Positions 24,235 through 36,152 of a stretch of DNA of 64,000 nt are shown one piece after another; within the stretch, counting starts at the first letter, position 1; the number at the start of each line of letters is the position of its first letter. The position numbers were made by a program, and so were the translations under genes. The notes beneath the pieces were generated by a model that made no database searches, was not told the origin of the DNA, and saw only the letters and a list, made by a program, of their open reading frames with translations. This DNA is from Vitis vinifera (lineage: Eukaryota; Streptophyta; Magnoliopsida; Vitales; Vitaceae), in contig NC_081821.1 in NCBI RefSeq assembly GCF_030704535.1, positions 9,253,001-9,317,000 of the forward strand. The letters run 5' to 3'.

Positions 24235-24858
24235 CCCCCCCACCACCTTACACACACACACACATGTGTACATGTAGCTCTGATGTCATGGTGAATGTAT
24301 TGTGCTGATCCCATATTATTTTGCACATACACTCATAAACACACATGTGGCTCTGATGTTTATGCTGAATTTGTTGTGCTGATCTTTATTAATTTACATT
24401 TTCTTTTGGCTTTTTTTGTGAAGGTGCTGGTTGCTGATATTAATATTGGGTATGAAGACATTGTTAACACACAGGTCAGAATGGCAGTCTTGCAAATGCT
24501 TATGATGCAAGAAGCTGGCTTTTACCTTCAGTTGTTGAATGCTTTATTTTGTTTCTACTGGCCAGGTTCTTGCTCTCAATGGTAAGCCTGTGAAGAATCT
24601 GAAGAGCTTGGCCAACATGGTAGAGAGCTGTGATGACGAATTTTTGAAATTTGATCTAGAATACCAGCAGGTCCTCTCTCTCTCTCTCTATCTATCTATC
24701 TTGTTCTCAACACACCGACTCACTATTTTTTTCTGTTACTCTGTGTTTTTGCGATGCAGATAGTGGTCCTTAGAACAAAGACTGCCAAAGCAGCAACATT
24801 GGACATTCTTACAACACACTGCATACCTTCAAAAATGTCTGATGATCTTAAGACATGA
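19090..24858 (+). CDS. DEG9: DEG9-type (protease Do-like 9) HtrA serine endopeptidase, nine exons
   Basis: Exons by splice consensus and frame: 19090-19654, 20582-20781, 20875-21055, 21312-21503, 22553-22785, 24104-24205, 24424-24474, 24566-24670, 24760-24858. Together they give 575 residues, close to known plant DEG9 proteins. The trypsin-like domain carries the triad: His156 in VLTNAH, Asp187 in ECDIAML, Ser265 in [13 protein letters not shown]-like region follows (about 310-400, [17 protein letters not shown].. [10 protein letters not shown]). The N-terminus is basic ([11 protein letters not shown]) with an AT-hook-like RRPRGRPRK at 46-54 and no transit peptide. This fits the nuclear/nucleolar DEG9 subgroup, which in Arabidopsis degrades the response regulator ARR4. 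The ATG at 19090 is the first in frame and starts the basic region. Intron 4 carries a MITE-like insert and a 140-bp duplication; introns 6 and 8 begin with CT repeats. It appears functional. Confidence 0.93.
21701..22081. mobile_element. MITE-like insertion in DEG9 intron 4
   Basis: The left end AGAGCCTATTTGGGAATTG.. and the reverse complement of the right end AGGGTCAGTTTAGGAACTT.. align as imperfect inverted repeats of about 27 bp, followed by TTTT/AAA-rich subterminal sequence on both sides. It is about 380 bp and non-coding. The terminal AGRG and TTTGG/AGGAA style resemble hAT-type MITEs. A target duplication could not be confirmed because the ends are diverged. Confidence 0.55.
22181..22460. 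repeat. 140-bp tandem duplication in DEG9 intron 4
   Basis: 22181-22320 is repeated at 22321-22460 with two visible differences (AATAATGTGC versus GATAATGTGT). Near identity indicates a recent event. The unit is intronic and ends about 90 bp before the exon-5 acceptor. Confidence 0.93.
24206..24236. repeat. (TC)n/C-run microsatellite at the donor of DEG9 intron 6
   Basis: Exon 6 ends ..TTCTCAG and the intron begins GTCTCTCTC.., running through about 13 TC units into a C-run and then a (CA)n tract. The donor is therefore a non-canonical GTCTCT instead of GTRAGT. Confidence 0.85.
24671..24702. repeat. (TC)n(TATC)n microsatellite at the donor of DEG9 intron 8
   Basis: Exon 8 ends ..TACCAGCAG and the intron begins GTCCTCTCTCTC followed by TATC repeats. 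This is the second intron of this gene to start with a TC tract. Confidence 0.85.
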
Positions 24859-25386
24859 GGTGGGGTCAAAATGTTGGGTGGTAGATTGCCTTACTCTTCA
24901 ACCTAGTATACTGCATAGTGAGGAAAACAATACTAATACCAGCTTGGTAGGCTTCTTTAGTCACTAGAAACATCATCTGGAATAGTAGATTATAGACGGT
25001 TTTAGTTATGGGTGGGTTGTTGATGGTATTTTCCAAATTGTCTTTCAACATGGTGCTAAGTTTATAGACCTGCTCTGCACAACAACAGGATGAATCTCAC
25101 TGTGGATTGATGGTTTTTAGTCTTTTAGCGAGGGAGCGTATCATGGAGGATTCATTACTTGGCTGGTGGTCCTCTGATTTGGTACTTTTTCATTTCCCGG
25201 ATGAATTAATGTTTATTTTCTTTTTTCTTTTTTCTTCTGGAGAGACAGGCAGGTCACATACTCTGAACAGGTTGTACATCACTTTTCTCGAAAATACAAT
25301 TTGACGGTGTACCTTCCCTAATGGGGCTTGGAAGGGTTTGGTTGTGGCATTTTGCCCTTCTGTGAGTGGAATCTATAGTGCTATTC

Positions 25387-25392
25387 AATAAA
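25387..25392 (+). terminator. Candidate polyadenylation signal of the DEG9-type gene
   Basis: AATAAA (within CAATAAATAAAC), about 530 bp after the stop codon. Position is plausible, but plant poly(A) signals are loose and no transcript evidence is visible. Confidence 0.3.
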
Positions 25393-26059
25393 TAAACTGC
25401 AGAGCTTCTCTTCATATTGTTATGCCGAATATGGCACACAGAAGGCACTGTTGTCACTGAATAAAGGTTGGATTGACTGAATAATATGAATGGTAACTTG
25501 CTTACTTTGACAATGTGCCCAGACCGTTTGAGGGGCAGAAGAGTTTAAAATCTATTGTATTCTTGGACATGGAAAGATTGTAAATATTTTGCGCTCAGGT
25601 GTAGGTGGCCATGGCTTTGCCCGTTCTGTTCCAACACCCAGTACAGTGAGGATATCTGAATTGTTTTAGATGGATTCTAGATTCTCATTTAAATGTATTC
25701 TTGTTTATTAATCTGATAACGAAACTAAACTCGTTTCAACTCAATAAAATCTTAAATCAATTTATCTGGGAGCAATTGTTAGACCTGCTTTACAGAAATC
25801 CTATATTTACCATTACTTAACACCATAATCACTGCCTTTGTCTTCATAGGTGGTTGGAACTCCAAACAGCTCTTGGTTGTGACTTGTGAGAGCTCTGAGC
25901 TGACTATTCAAACTCCAGGGTAAAGAAACTTGGTTATATTAAAAAATTTGGGTTCTAGAGGGCACTTACAGAGCTTCAATGACAATCAGGAACATATTAT
26001 GAATCAGAATAAACATGATTTTGTGTACATGGATGGTTTATTATTGGTTGCATCCAGAG

Positions 26060-28054
26060 TTAATCCAACCACTTTTGTTCATCTCTGCGGCTCTGCAGCA
26101 GAGGGGCCTTCTCTGAGGTTGACGGCAGCCCATCAACTTCTTGGGCTTCACCCTTTTCGCCTTCTTTGGTTTGCGCCCACATCACTCCATAAAAACCTGT
26201 GACGATTATAATTGCTCCTATAACACTGCAAAAGCGTTTGAAATTGTCAGCCATTTTGCAGATGTCTTCATTCCTTTCTGAACACCTCCTGCTTGATATT
26301 AATGATCAAGGCAAAAACAGGGAGGTATCAATCAGGATAAATTACCTTCCAATGTAGAGTGTGTCGCCAAGAAAGATGACACCCATTATGGCAGCAATTC
26401 CGATGCCCAAGGGCTTGAATATTGCCACAAAAACAGGCCCTTTCCTCTTTATGCACCATGTTTGTACACAAAATGACACTACACCTCCAAAAACAGCCTG
26501 CCCATAAGAAGAGGTTGGATCAGTTCATCAAGCTCGTTTCATGATATTGGTGAAAGCCAGCAAAATGCTCTCATATAAATGTTTCTTACGGAGTAGATTA
26601 TAGTGATGAGTTCAAAATCGGGCCTTAGTTTCCAAGCATTCGAGTCTTTCACTGCAATCAAAGCAACTGCCGCACATTGAATTGCCCCAAACAATGTGAA
26701 AAAGGAAACTATGGTAATCTCTGATGGGTACCTTCTCAGAATTGGTGCCTATGAGTAAGGTATGAACACATATCAGTTCCAAATTCATCAAGTTTAAGGT
26801 AAAAACGAAAACATATGTCTGGAGTAAGCTTTCTATTTGCATATTACCTGGAAAATGTTCCATACTGAAATTGAAAGACCAGCCATAGCAAAGAAAAGGC
26901 CTCCAATAACCCAATTGTTTGCAGTTTTCTGAAGATGGTCGTTGGAGGAGATTGATGGGGATTTAATCAATCCGGCACCAATGGGAGGACCCTTGTAAAG
27001 GGTTACGATCAGTGCTCCCGAGATTGACACTAGGGTGCCCAGGATTTTTATCAGGCTTCTTGAGCTTCTCAAATCCAAGTTCTCCAATCTAGAAGATGAC
27101 AAGCACACACCGAATTTATTCAAGTCATTTAGTTCATGCTGAGATATTTAACTAGAACCATTTTACATTTCATCTAACCATACCCATTTACCCTATGTTT
27201 GGTTCTTGAGAAGATTGAGGAATTGAAAAGCAAAGTTTTATACTTCTGCTGTTGAGTTCCCTGTATTAACAATAAACTCAACACAGCCAAATAACAATAA
27301 AAAGCAAAGATGTTGATATACATGGTGTCTGAAAGGGAGGAAGTCACCATGATTTTGATAGGGAATTTGAGAGTTAAAATCACAAAAGATTTATTTAAAC
27401 TGACCCAAATCCACGATTGAATGAAGAATAGACACCAATCTCTCCCCAGTGTTTACCTGAAAGCAACAGCAAGCAAGAAAGTGAAAGCAGGGATCAAGTT
27501 GCTCATAGCAGAGCCAAGCGTTGGTGAACCGTAGCTTACGCCTGTGAATACACAGTTCTGCATCACAGTAATCCTGCACAAAACCCACAAAAATTAACCA
27601 ACTTCCACCACAAGAGTAAGCATACCCACTTCAGAACCAACAAGGAGAAGCGGTATGGATCGAGTTACAGACCCAGCCAGGCTGAGGAGGAAGAATTTGC
27701 AGAGGAGAGAGAAACTTAGAGGAGGTCTCTTTGTTCTGCAAATCCAAAAGAAAAACAGAAATTAAAATAAAAAAAGAGAACATGGGTTTTGTTTCTTGTT
27801 GGTAAATTAAGGATTAATTGATGGGGGAAATGGAAAGAAAGGGACTGAAAGAGAAAGAGTGACCTGAGGAAGATGAAGGATATAGAGAAGAGGATGAGGG
27901 AGGCAAAAGCATTGGAGTAGACAACAAAGACAAAGCGATCCATTCCTCTGGACATAGCTGCTTTGCTGAGTGTGGTCAACCCGACGTCAAGGCACTCCAC
28001 CGTCACCATAGCTGCAATTGGCACCATTCCTGACAACCATGCCTTCACCCCCAT
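26060..28054 (-). CDS. WAT1-related (EamA/drug-metabolite transporter family) membrane protein, seven exons
   Basis: Minus-strand exons: 28054-27864, 27735-27673, 27573-27457, 27088-26848, 26748-26590, 26497-26346, 26225-26060. The total is 1089 bp, 362 residues, normal for plant WAT1-related proteins. All junctions are GT..AG and keep frame. It starts [17 protein letters not shown], followed by family-typical [72 protein letters not shown], a hydrophilic loop after [41 protein letters not shown] and FLGDTLYIG. About ten hydrophobic segments in two EamA halves are expected; a hydrophilic acidic tail follows. The Arabidopsis founder exports auxin from vacuoles, but the substrate here is unknown. 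A pseudogenised duplicate lies at 48710-50752 with the same exon structure. Confidence 0.92.
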
Positions 28055-28281
28055 CTCCCTCTCCCTCTCCCTCTCTCTCTCAAAGATTCACAATCCACTA
28101 ATGTCTACAACTCAGAGTGAAGAAGATTGAAGAGCGCAAAGCAGAGACGTGACATCCATTCTCTGCTCCTTCTGTATTAAACCCTAACCCTAATTTTGAA
28201 ATCTGAAAAAAAAAAGGGGTTGGGTGGGTGAAGCATCTAGTTTTCTTGCATAACCTTCTCTCACGGAGTCAAATCTTGTTC

Positions 28282-28289
28282 TATATATA
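28282..28289 (+). promoter_or_regulatory. TATA-like box upstream of the phosphoglycerate mutase exon fragment
   Basis: TATATATA (in TTCTATATATACACC), about 110 bp before the fragment's former start region, followed by TCATTCATTTCAGAAGAAAC, which looks like a 5' UTR. If the exon fragment came with its promoter, this would be its TATA box. That is inference. Confidence 0.35.
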
Positions 28290-28394
28290 CACCCTTTAAC
28301 CTTCATAATATTGTACCTCGGTCTGATTTTTTTTTAGATTTGATTTAGATTCATTCATTTCAGAAGAAACAATAGAGAAAGAGATGAGAGGTGA

Positions 28395-28544
28395 GGGTTC
28401 TCATGGAAACTGTCGGACCACCTAAAGATCCTGAAAGGAAAGATTTTGGGCATGGTGGTGCTCGATGGATGGGGCGAGGCCAATCCCGATCAGTACAACT
28501 GCATCCACATCGCCAAAACTTCCACCATGGATTCTCTCAAGAAG
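28395..28544 (+). pseudogene. Isolated first exon of cofactor-independent phosphoglycerate mutase (fragment)
   Basis: Fifty codons are open, starting GFSWKLSDHLK, continuing through MVVLDGWGEANPDQYNC and ending KTSTMDSLKK, with a GT donor directly after (28545). This is the N-terminus of plant 2,3-bisphosphoglycerate-independent phosphoglycerate mutase, whose LDGWG Asp binds the metal. The family lysine/glycine-rich KGKT-like stretch and PDQYNCIH are clear. No further exons follow within reach. An in-frame TGA (28392-28394) lies just upstream where the start codon and first residues should be, so the frame has no ATG. It is a dead or captured gene fragment, identified from memory of the family. 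Confidence 0.82.
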
Positions 28545-28619
28545 GTCTCTCAATAAGTTTTTCTTACTCAAACTGTAGAAGGAAGATAAGATAATTGGAG
28601 GAGCCCGGAAGTTGAAATG

Positions 28620-30300
28620 GTAAAACCTTACATAGGTATGAAAGGTTTTAAATTTTTAACATCTGACTTCTGGTCAGGCACTGATTCCTAGAAGTTGAAT
28701 TAACTTCAGGTCAAGCCTGGAAATTGACTTCAGGATTTTGTAAATTCAGGATTCTATTTTTTTATTCTTTAAATCAAGATGAGGACCAAAATTGAAAAAA
28801 ATAAATTAATAAGCAAAGAATTAAAACTTGATACTCAGTCCCTCCAGGCTACCCCACAAAGCACAAGAAACAACTAATTTATGTTTTTAAAGTGTAAGAA
28901 AGAACAATTACAGAATCAATGGAATAATGTGGTTATAATTTTTTTTTAAATATTTTCAAAGATATTCACTCAATCAATTCATCATTCTTTGCCTCAATTA
29001 CAATGCAGTCAAACATGAAAAACGCATAATCTTGTAATTCTACAATAATTTCCAATAAAAAAGGAAAGAAAACGTAATAATGAAATCCCCAATTTTTATT
29101 TTTATTTTTTAAATGAAAATCTAGGGTTAACCTGGGATGTCAAGTTAACAGTTGAGAAGAGAAGAAGAAGGGGGATGTAATGCTTTTGGTGATGAGAGGA
29201 CGAGTTTCGAGCATGCCCAAATATGAATCCAGAAATCCAATCTTGGAGGACTGTCATGATGATGATGATGATCAAAATGATTGGGCAAAAAATTGATTAA
29301 TTGGGTGAGAGATTTTTGAATCCCTAACATTTCTGAGTTAGTGAATCGATGGAAATGGAGTGGAGATAAAACTTTTTATTTTAGAGTTTCTTTGGGTTTT
29401 GAGAGGGAGAGGGAGAAGAACAAATTAAATCTTGAGTTTTCTTTGGTGCTCAATGGTGAAAGGAAAGAGGGATTTTTTTTTCTTTCATTTTTAACATGTG
29501 GATGCTTACTTGGCAAAAAGGGGAGATGGTAAATTTGGCATTAAAATATGTTAAAATAATTATGGACTCACATATATTAATAATTGTTTACGATTAAACT
29601 ATATATATTCAATTTATATTTATTAAGTATGGGTCACCTTGTGTGTAGAGCCCAAGTCACATATGTCTTACATGATGGGCCTAAGGCACATGTGACCCAA
29701 CAACCCAAAGGCTATGGTCCCTAAGACATTGAGGAATTTAATAAAAGGGAAAAAAAGAAAACTGAAGTTTGGTGTCTTTAGTTTTCTTTTCTGAAAATAC
29801 AAAACGTTGCCTCTCTTGCCTCCCATCACAAGAGCGAAAACAAAAAGGTGGTTTCCTCATCTATTGCCTTAGAAGCACCATATTTCTTCAAGATCAACAA
29901 TGGATTTTGTCTACATTTTCTAAAATAATCAACATGTTTTTTTTAATTTTATTTAACATGAGATTTTTGGTTTTGGGTTGATAAAATTTTTGGTAATTTT
30001 TAAAATTGTTTTACAACAAAAACCACATAAGTTGAAAGTACAGGAAATCCAAAATATTTTTGGTATTAATATGGTTACTTGAAAATGGGAAAGTTAGGTT
30101 CTTATGTTACTAAATTTCCATATCAACATATGGAAACCAAAGTTTCCCTATTTTGGTTTATGATCATATGATTAGGTGAGATCCCCCACATTTTTGCTGC
30201 TCATTTTTTAGAGTTGAGGCTAAATTTGCACTTTTTTTATTCAACATCTATAAACGAGGCTCTACCCAAAGTAATAGTCAATAGACTCGATACAACAAAA
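28620..30300. other. No gene recognised
   Basis: AT-rich, with T- and A-runs and no convincing exon. A minus-strand open frame at 29145-29330 contains a His run produced by (ATG)n-like repetition and is not credible. It lies in the inserted block separating the WAT1-related gene from its former divergent partner. Confidence 0.4.
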
Positions 30301-33300
30301 AAATTGTCTCGGCCCAAACGTAATAGCCAATCCAAGAGAAGATTGTGACGTTCTACCTCTCTCTAACCCCTTATCTTTCTTTTTCTTTGACCCCATTATC
30401 TTTCTTTCTTCATCTCTAGCATTTTTTTTCCTTCTTACTTTAATTTTATAATTTATAATTTAAATTTCAATCGTTTGTAAGTTCAAATTTTGCTATCCAT
30501 ATTAATAACTAAATTTGGACTTTGGTATGAGATGATTCAATATTGTTGCACTTTTTTTTGTTTTTTTGAAAAATGAAAAGTTTGTATCATGAATCATTTG
30601 TCCTTGATCTCTAATGTGGATGAAGACTAGTTAGATTAGGAACAAAATGACAAAGCTCTCCTCGATACTCAAACTAATTATAAAGATATTGAAGAAGAGA
30701 GAACAATTACAAATAATCAATGTATGTGTGTACCTTGGTTTGTTCAATCCTAGGGTTTTATTAAGGATTTGTGGGTTTAATTGGTTGGATGAACTTTCTA
30801 TGTTAGTTGTTGAACGATCTTGCCTAATCCATGCCTCATTGATGTGTAGTTAAGTAATGATTATGTGATCCTTGATTTGGGTTAAGGCGCTATACAAACC
30901 ATAATTATGAGTTGGAGTTCAATCACATTTAATGTACATTTTATTGCATTAAATGTGGTCTTTAGCAAAATAAGTCATTTTTTACATATTATCAATGTGC
31001 ATTTGATGCTTGTCTTGTCACCTTAAATGTCATGACTATTCCTTAGCACATTGCCTTGTGAACTACTCAATCTTGTTATGAAACATGCCTCTAGTGTAAC
31101 ATGTTTCATTTGATTTGGACATCCTTATAATTTTCCTCCTTATTTTCTTATGTGGGTAGTTGATAATATAAGTTGCTCCCTTGTTTCAATTTCTTCTTTC
31201 TACTTCTCTGTTCATTTTCTTCTTGGACTTCCTACATTCTCTGCTTTTTTTTCTCAATCTTTGAGGTACACAAAGTGTGATATTTCATCTTGGCCCCTCC
31301 ACCATTATCACATCATTTCTAGTATGAGGATGTTGGGTAGCTCCCATAAAGATGAACTATCCTTGTGCCTTGGGAAAAGTAATGTGTTGATGAAGCACTT
31401 GAAGACAAGGTTTTTCACTTATCATTGCCATCGTTTTTACAACAATTTTTTGTCTATGTAAAAGTGTCATTCCATCGCTTTAATATGAACACTATTAAGG
31501 TTAGGGAGTTGCTCTTCTTATACCACATCAAGAGATATAAAATCAAGACTTGGTACATGCCTCCTAATGACAGGGCTAAGAGCTTGGTCTTTAGCATCCT
31601 TGACTTTAAGAAGAAATTAGATAACCAAGGATTCCTTCTGATTGGCAAAGATTGGGAGTAGCAACCATGCCAAGCAATGCTTCCCCATCCTTTGTCTAAA
31701 AGTGAAGATGGTAGGATGACTTCTCCTTATCTTTTTATGTTTTTATTTGTTTATTGTTACTATTTTGGTCGACCTTTTTAATGCCCTTTCTTTTTGCTAT
31801 TTTGTAAAGCCCATGGGTTACCAAGTGGCCCACCATTCACATGATCATTTTAGAAAGGTCATTGTGTTCTTAGCTTTGGTTTATGTTTTTATCATTCGAT
31901 GCTCAAGCTCAAGCTTGTTGGTTGTATGTGCTTTATCAAATGTATTTGGGAGCACATCCTTATGGGTGTCATCCATGATGTAATTGTATTAGATTTCTAC
32001 ACACTCACATAGCTTTTAACTCCTTCTCTAATCTTTGAGAAGTTTTTCTCCTAATTTCATGGTGAGGTGGAATTGAAGGACATAGAGACTTTGATGCTTA
32101 ACCTTCTATAAAGGTTTTAGGGATTTTGATGTTGTTGCCTGCTTGTAAGAGGACATTTAAAGAGAAAAGATGTGTAGCCTAAGACAAAGACAATGAGGAT
32201 AGAGTTGAACCTTTATTTATTGTTGAAGGGTGAGTCCTCCTAGGAGCATCATCATAAGATAAGGTGAGCCCCTTTAGTAGTCCTTCCACACCTTTCCAAT
32301 CTACCAAAAGTTGTTAGGTATGACTTATGTTCTCTCGTTGTTGACAGTTTTTAAGGCACCTTCTTGTCAATGTTTGATCTTGATGTTAAGGGGCATCTAG
32401 TAGTGGAAGATTATCTCATCTTATTTAACAAGAAGAAGAACAAGGATTTTCCCTCTTTTATCCCTACATTAGATAGAAGTGAGTAGAGTTAACATGAAAA
32501 ACCCTTATAGCCCCTTATCACCCCCATTCTATAAGAAAAGAAGATCATGCTTTATCTCATGGGCCCTCCAAAGATAGTGTGGGAGATTAAAGATTTCCAC
32601 ATCACTTCCATTTCCACCATTAAGGAGTAGTTTTTAGTGAATGAATCATTTTCTTTAAAGATCAAAATTAATATTTCAACATTTTCTCATTTACTCTACA
32701 AGATCTACTACCATCCTCGAGTCAACCTAGAGGATGATAAACATGGTTTGGGCATCCAAAAACAAGTCTTGGAGGATAGGTAGTTTGATGATGAATTCCA
32801 TGTAGCTAATTAGATTTCCAGGCTTCTTAATGTCTAGTACTCCACCTTTGTCATGAAGTGGTATCAATGCCTTCTATATTCTTTTTCTTTATGTCGTTAG
32901 CACTTTTGTAGTTATTAATTCCATGTTTTTTGTTTTCTACAAGCTTGCGGGATCACTTATAGATTCATTGGTTGTGTTAACCACATTCACGACCTAATGA
33001 TCAACCAAAGGGAGGAGGTGAAGCTCTTCTACAAGTATCTAAATAAGTAGGCTATGACATGGGTCAATTTGGAAAGATATATCCTTGCTCTAGAGTACAA
33101 GTTAGTTAAAATACTAAAACCTTAAAGAAGAGAATAGAATACGGTCAATCTTCAAGCATTGCCCTCCATGTCAAATAGAGAAAATGAAGGCTTACAAGCA
33201 AAAGCCTTTAAGAGAAGGTCATGAGACTCTAAAGAAAGGTTGACTCTACCAAGTTTGAGTTTGTGACTTCTTTGGGTTTTTCTCGTCGATCTAGATGGTT

Positions 33301-33620
33301 GGCTTTGCTTGAATCAAGATGAAGTTGCTAAGGTTATTTGTGCCAAGGACAAAATGTCCAAGGCCTAGGTAGGCCATGCTTAGACCATAAAGGCTCTAAA
33401 TACAAACATGGAAAAGGTTGGTGTAAATGTTTCTACCATCGATTCATGTCTTACTTAAGCATTCTCACCTCAAGTAAAGTCAACCTTTAAGTTTTGCAAG
33501 GTTGTGGATTGAGTGAAAGCCTTGGTAGAGCTTAAGAAAGGCAATGATGATGGTTAGGCATTAAGCAAGGATGAGGACATTAAGGCAACTTAGGTCTTTT
33601 CTTGTCTATGGGTATAGTGT
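30301..33620 (+). mobile_element. Degraded, unidentified coding-like remnant, probably a transposable element
   Basis: Plus-strand frames with frequent stops yield protein-like stretches, for example around 31500-31660 (ELLFLYHIKRYKIKTWYMP, DRAKSLVFSILDFKKKLD) and 32540-33120 (PRVNLEDDKHGLGIQKQVL, CVNHIHDLMINQREEVKLF). Codon-like continuity over about 2 kb suggests an old transposon or gene remnant. I do not recognise the family. No LTRs or inverted repeats could be delimited. Confidence 0.35.
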
Positions 33621-34512
33621 AAGGACAACCAAACAAGTTCATAAAATTTTAAAAATAGTTCTTTTATATTTAAAAACAAAAACGTATTTTTAAGTCACCA
33701 TCAAACAAACTCTACAATAGTGGTGAGATACTGATTTTTTGTTTTCACTTTATTTTAAATTTTTATAAATATTAAACATCTAGTCAACATATATTCACAA
33801 TTGTGATTTATAGCTATGATTTAGGTAAGTTACAACTATAAATTACAGTTGTAATTTATTCTATTACTATGATTTATACATTTGTAAATATTTTATATAA
33901 TTGCCTATTATTCAGTATAGTTGACTATCCTAAAATAGTCTTATGTACTCTATATAAATGCACGTGAGATATATGAAATATTTATTTAACAATTTATCAA
34001 CTTGTCTTTCTTTCATTTTTATTACCAAATGACGAGAATAAGAAAAACATCAAGTCCCTTTTTGTATGAGCTCTTTCTTTTCCAAATTTGAGATCTTGTA
34101 CTCAAAATAAAATCAAATTTCAAAGATTTATGTACACTAATAATATTATTGATAGATGGAAGAGACCTAGTCCCTAATTAAGATTCCATTACCTAAACAC
34201 ATACACATACCAATGTTATTATACATTTTTTATGACCAAAGCTTATTGGTTATTTTGAATTGTGATTTTTTTTCTTTTAATGCATACTAAAGATTCAAGA
34301 AAAGAGTACAACACTTTCCATTGTTATTGATTTTTATTTATTGCATTAAAAAAAATCACTTGCTTAAAATTTTAATTTTTAAAAATATAAATTAGAAAAA
34401 TATTTATAGTATCATTTTTAAAGAAACCAAAGTTATAATAGTTCAAGACAAATTTTTAGAAAGAAAAAAAAACACTAACCATACGTGTCTTGAGGTGTGA
34501 ACACTTTGAATT
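33621..34512. other. AT-rich non-coding DNA
   Basis: No open frame or repeat termini. Includes ACAACTATAAATTACAGTTGTAAT-like words in both orientations near 33830-33860, a possible small palindrome. Confidence 0.35.
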
Positions 34513-34515
34513 TAA

Positions 34516-34818
34516 GGTTATGTTTGGTTCCCGATAAATTTAAGCAAAAATACTAAAGAAAAATAAAAGGAAAGAATAAGTGAAGAAAAAAAAAAGATTA
34601 AAACTCAATAAATTATTTTTATTTGCTACTTAATATTCATTTTATTTATTTTAACTCATCAACATAAAAATTAAATAATTTTAAAATGCATAAGTTTCTA
34701 ACTAGTTTTAATTATATTTAATTTTCTTTAATATTTTCTATAGGACAACCAAACATGGAAAAATCATTTTTCTTAACAATTTTTTTTCCTTAATATTTTC
34801 CAGGAACCAAACATAACC
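34516..34818. mobile_element. Tourist-like MITE with perfect inverted ends
   Basis: The left end GGTTATGTTTGGTTCC and right end GGAACCAAACATAACC are perfect 16-bp inverted repeats. Flanks are TAA at 34513-34515 and TAA at 34819-34821, the 3-bp target duplication typical of PIF/Harbinger (Tourist) elements. It is 303 bp, AT-rich and non-coding. Confidence 0.85.
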
Positions 34819-35267
34819 TAAAGATTTCATTAAGTCTCAAAATTAATTATCAAATTAAATAATTGAAACCATTTTAAAGCTTTAAATGAGAAAACCATTC
34901 TAGTCATGTAAATGCATTATTGATAACCAAATTGATATTTTGAATCATTCAATAATTTTTATCATGCCAAAGAATAATTTCTTTGAAAAATGTTCTTCAT
35001 AGGTGGGACCGAAATAACAATAGAATAAAAGAAAAAAATAGTAAGTTTTTTTAAGGAAAAAAATGAGTATAAAATATTGCTTATAAGGGGATAAATATTC
35101 AATAGTTGAAAAAGGGTTTTGTGCTATCAAAGTTTACCATTTAATTTTACGACAACAAAAGATGGAGATTAAAACAAAAATAAAAAATAAAAAATGAAGA
35201 GACATACTCATCTCTAAAAATGAGTAACCATTCATTGTCTAAGAAAACAAAATTAAAAAGACTAAAG

Positions 35268-35471
35268 TTATGTTTGATTTTCAGGAAATTTGAGAAAAAA
35301 ATATGAGAGAAAATAAAGAGGAAGAGCATAAGGAAAGAAATAGTTGAGGAAAAATAAAAAAATTGATTTACGACTAATAAATTATTGTTAGGTTCCTCAA
35401 ACTCATTTAATTTATTTTAATTTTTCCATATAAAGATTAAATAATTTGAAAATGTATAAGTTTTTAACTAA

Positions 35472-35517
<46 letters not shown>

Positions 35518-35595
35518 TATTTTCTATAGTAAAACCAAATATGACAAATTCATTTTCTTTATTTTTTTTTCTTTCTTAATTATTTTTTGGAATGG
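35268..35595. mobile_element. Second, decayed copy of the 34516-34818 MITE
   Basis: Begins AGTTATGTTTGATTTTCAGG and follows the same internal order, e.g. ACTCATTTAATTTATTTTAA, AAAGATTAAATAATTT, ATGTATAAGTTTTTAACTA and ATTTTCTATAG. A (TA)n run has expanded inside and the right inverted repeat is eroded. Ends approximate. Confidence 0.65.
35479..35509. repeat. (TA)n microsatellite
   Basis: TA run of about 15 units, expanded within the decayed MITE copy. Confidence 0.9.
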
Positions 35596-36152
35596 TCCAA
35601 GACACTAACTCATTATAATCAATGCAAAATGGTAAGGAAAGTGAATGAATGTTTGGTATTGATATAAGAAACTAATCATAGAAATATTAATGATAATAAT
35701 GATATTTGACATAATAAAAGGATTCAAACGGTAAAAACATTGACAAATTAGTTATTAAAAAGTTGTTGAATATAAAAGTGTGGTAAAAATTAAGGGATAA
35801 AGCCTTGGAAAGCACGATATGATGCAACAGTTTTAGATTCATCAATAAATTTATTTATTTATATTTTTTGTTCACTTTCTTATCTTATATTTATTAATTG
35901 GTTATTTGAGCATATATGTCTATATCAATTGCATTGCATATAACTTGGTTGCATTAGAAGTGGCATAAATGATACAAATCATGAGTTTTTTATAAGATGA
36001 TAAGTTGTTCATAGTTAGTTTATAGATTTGGGTAATCTAGTAAAAACGGTAATACTTTACTTCCTAATTAAATGAATGATTTGTCTTGGCCATTGGGATG
36101 AATTTCCCATGGTGAGTATATTAGTGTGTATGGTTATACATTGGATAAGATT

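Noticed and set aside
24135..24332. Arg/Glu-repeat open frame on the minus strand opposite DEG9 intron 6
   Set aside because: It is produced by the CT/CA microsatellites; no family resemblance.
29145..29330. Open frame with a His-rich stretch
   Set aside because: The His run comes from an (ATG/ATC)n microsatellite; no splice or promoter context.
31150..31661. Two overlapping open frames of 78-103 codons as a possible gene
   Set aside because: Surrounded by frequent stops, no family motif, no splice logic; treated as transposon-like remnant.
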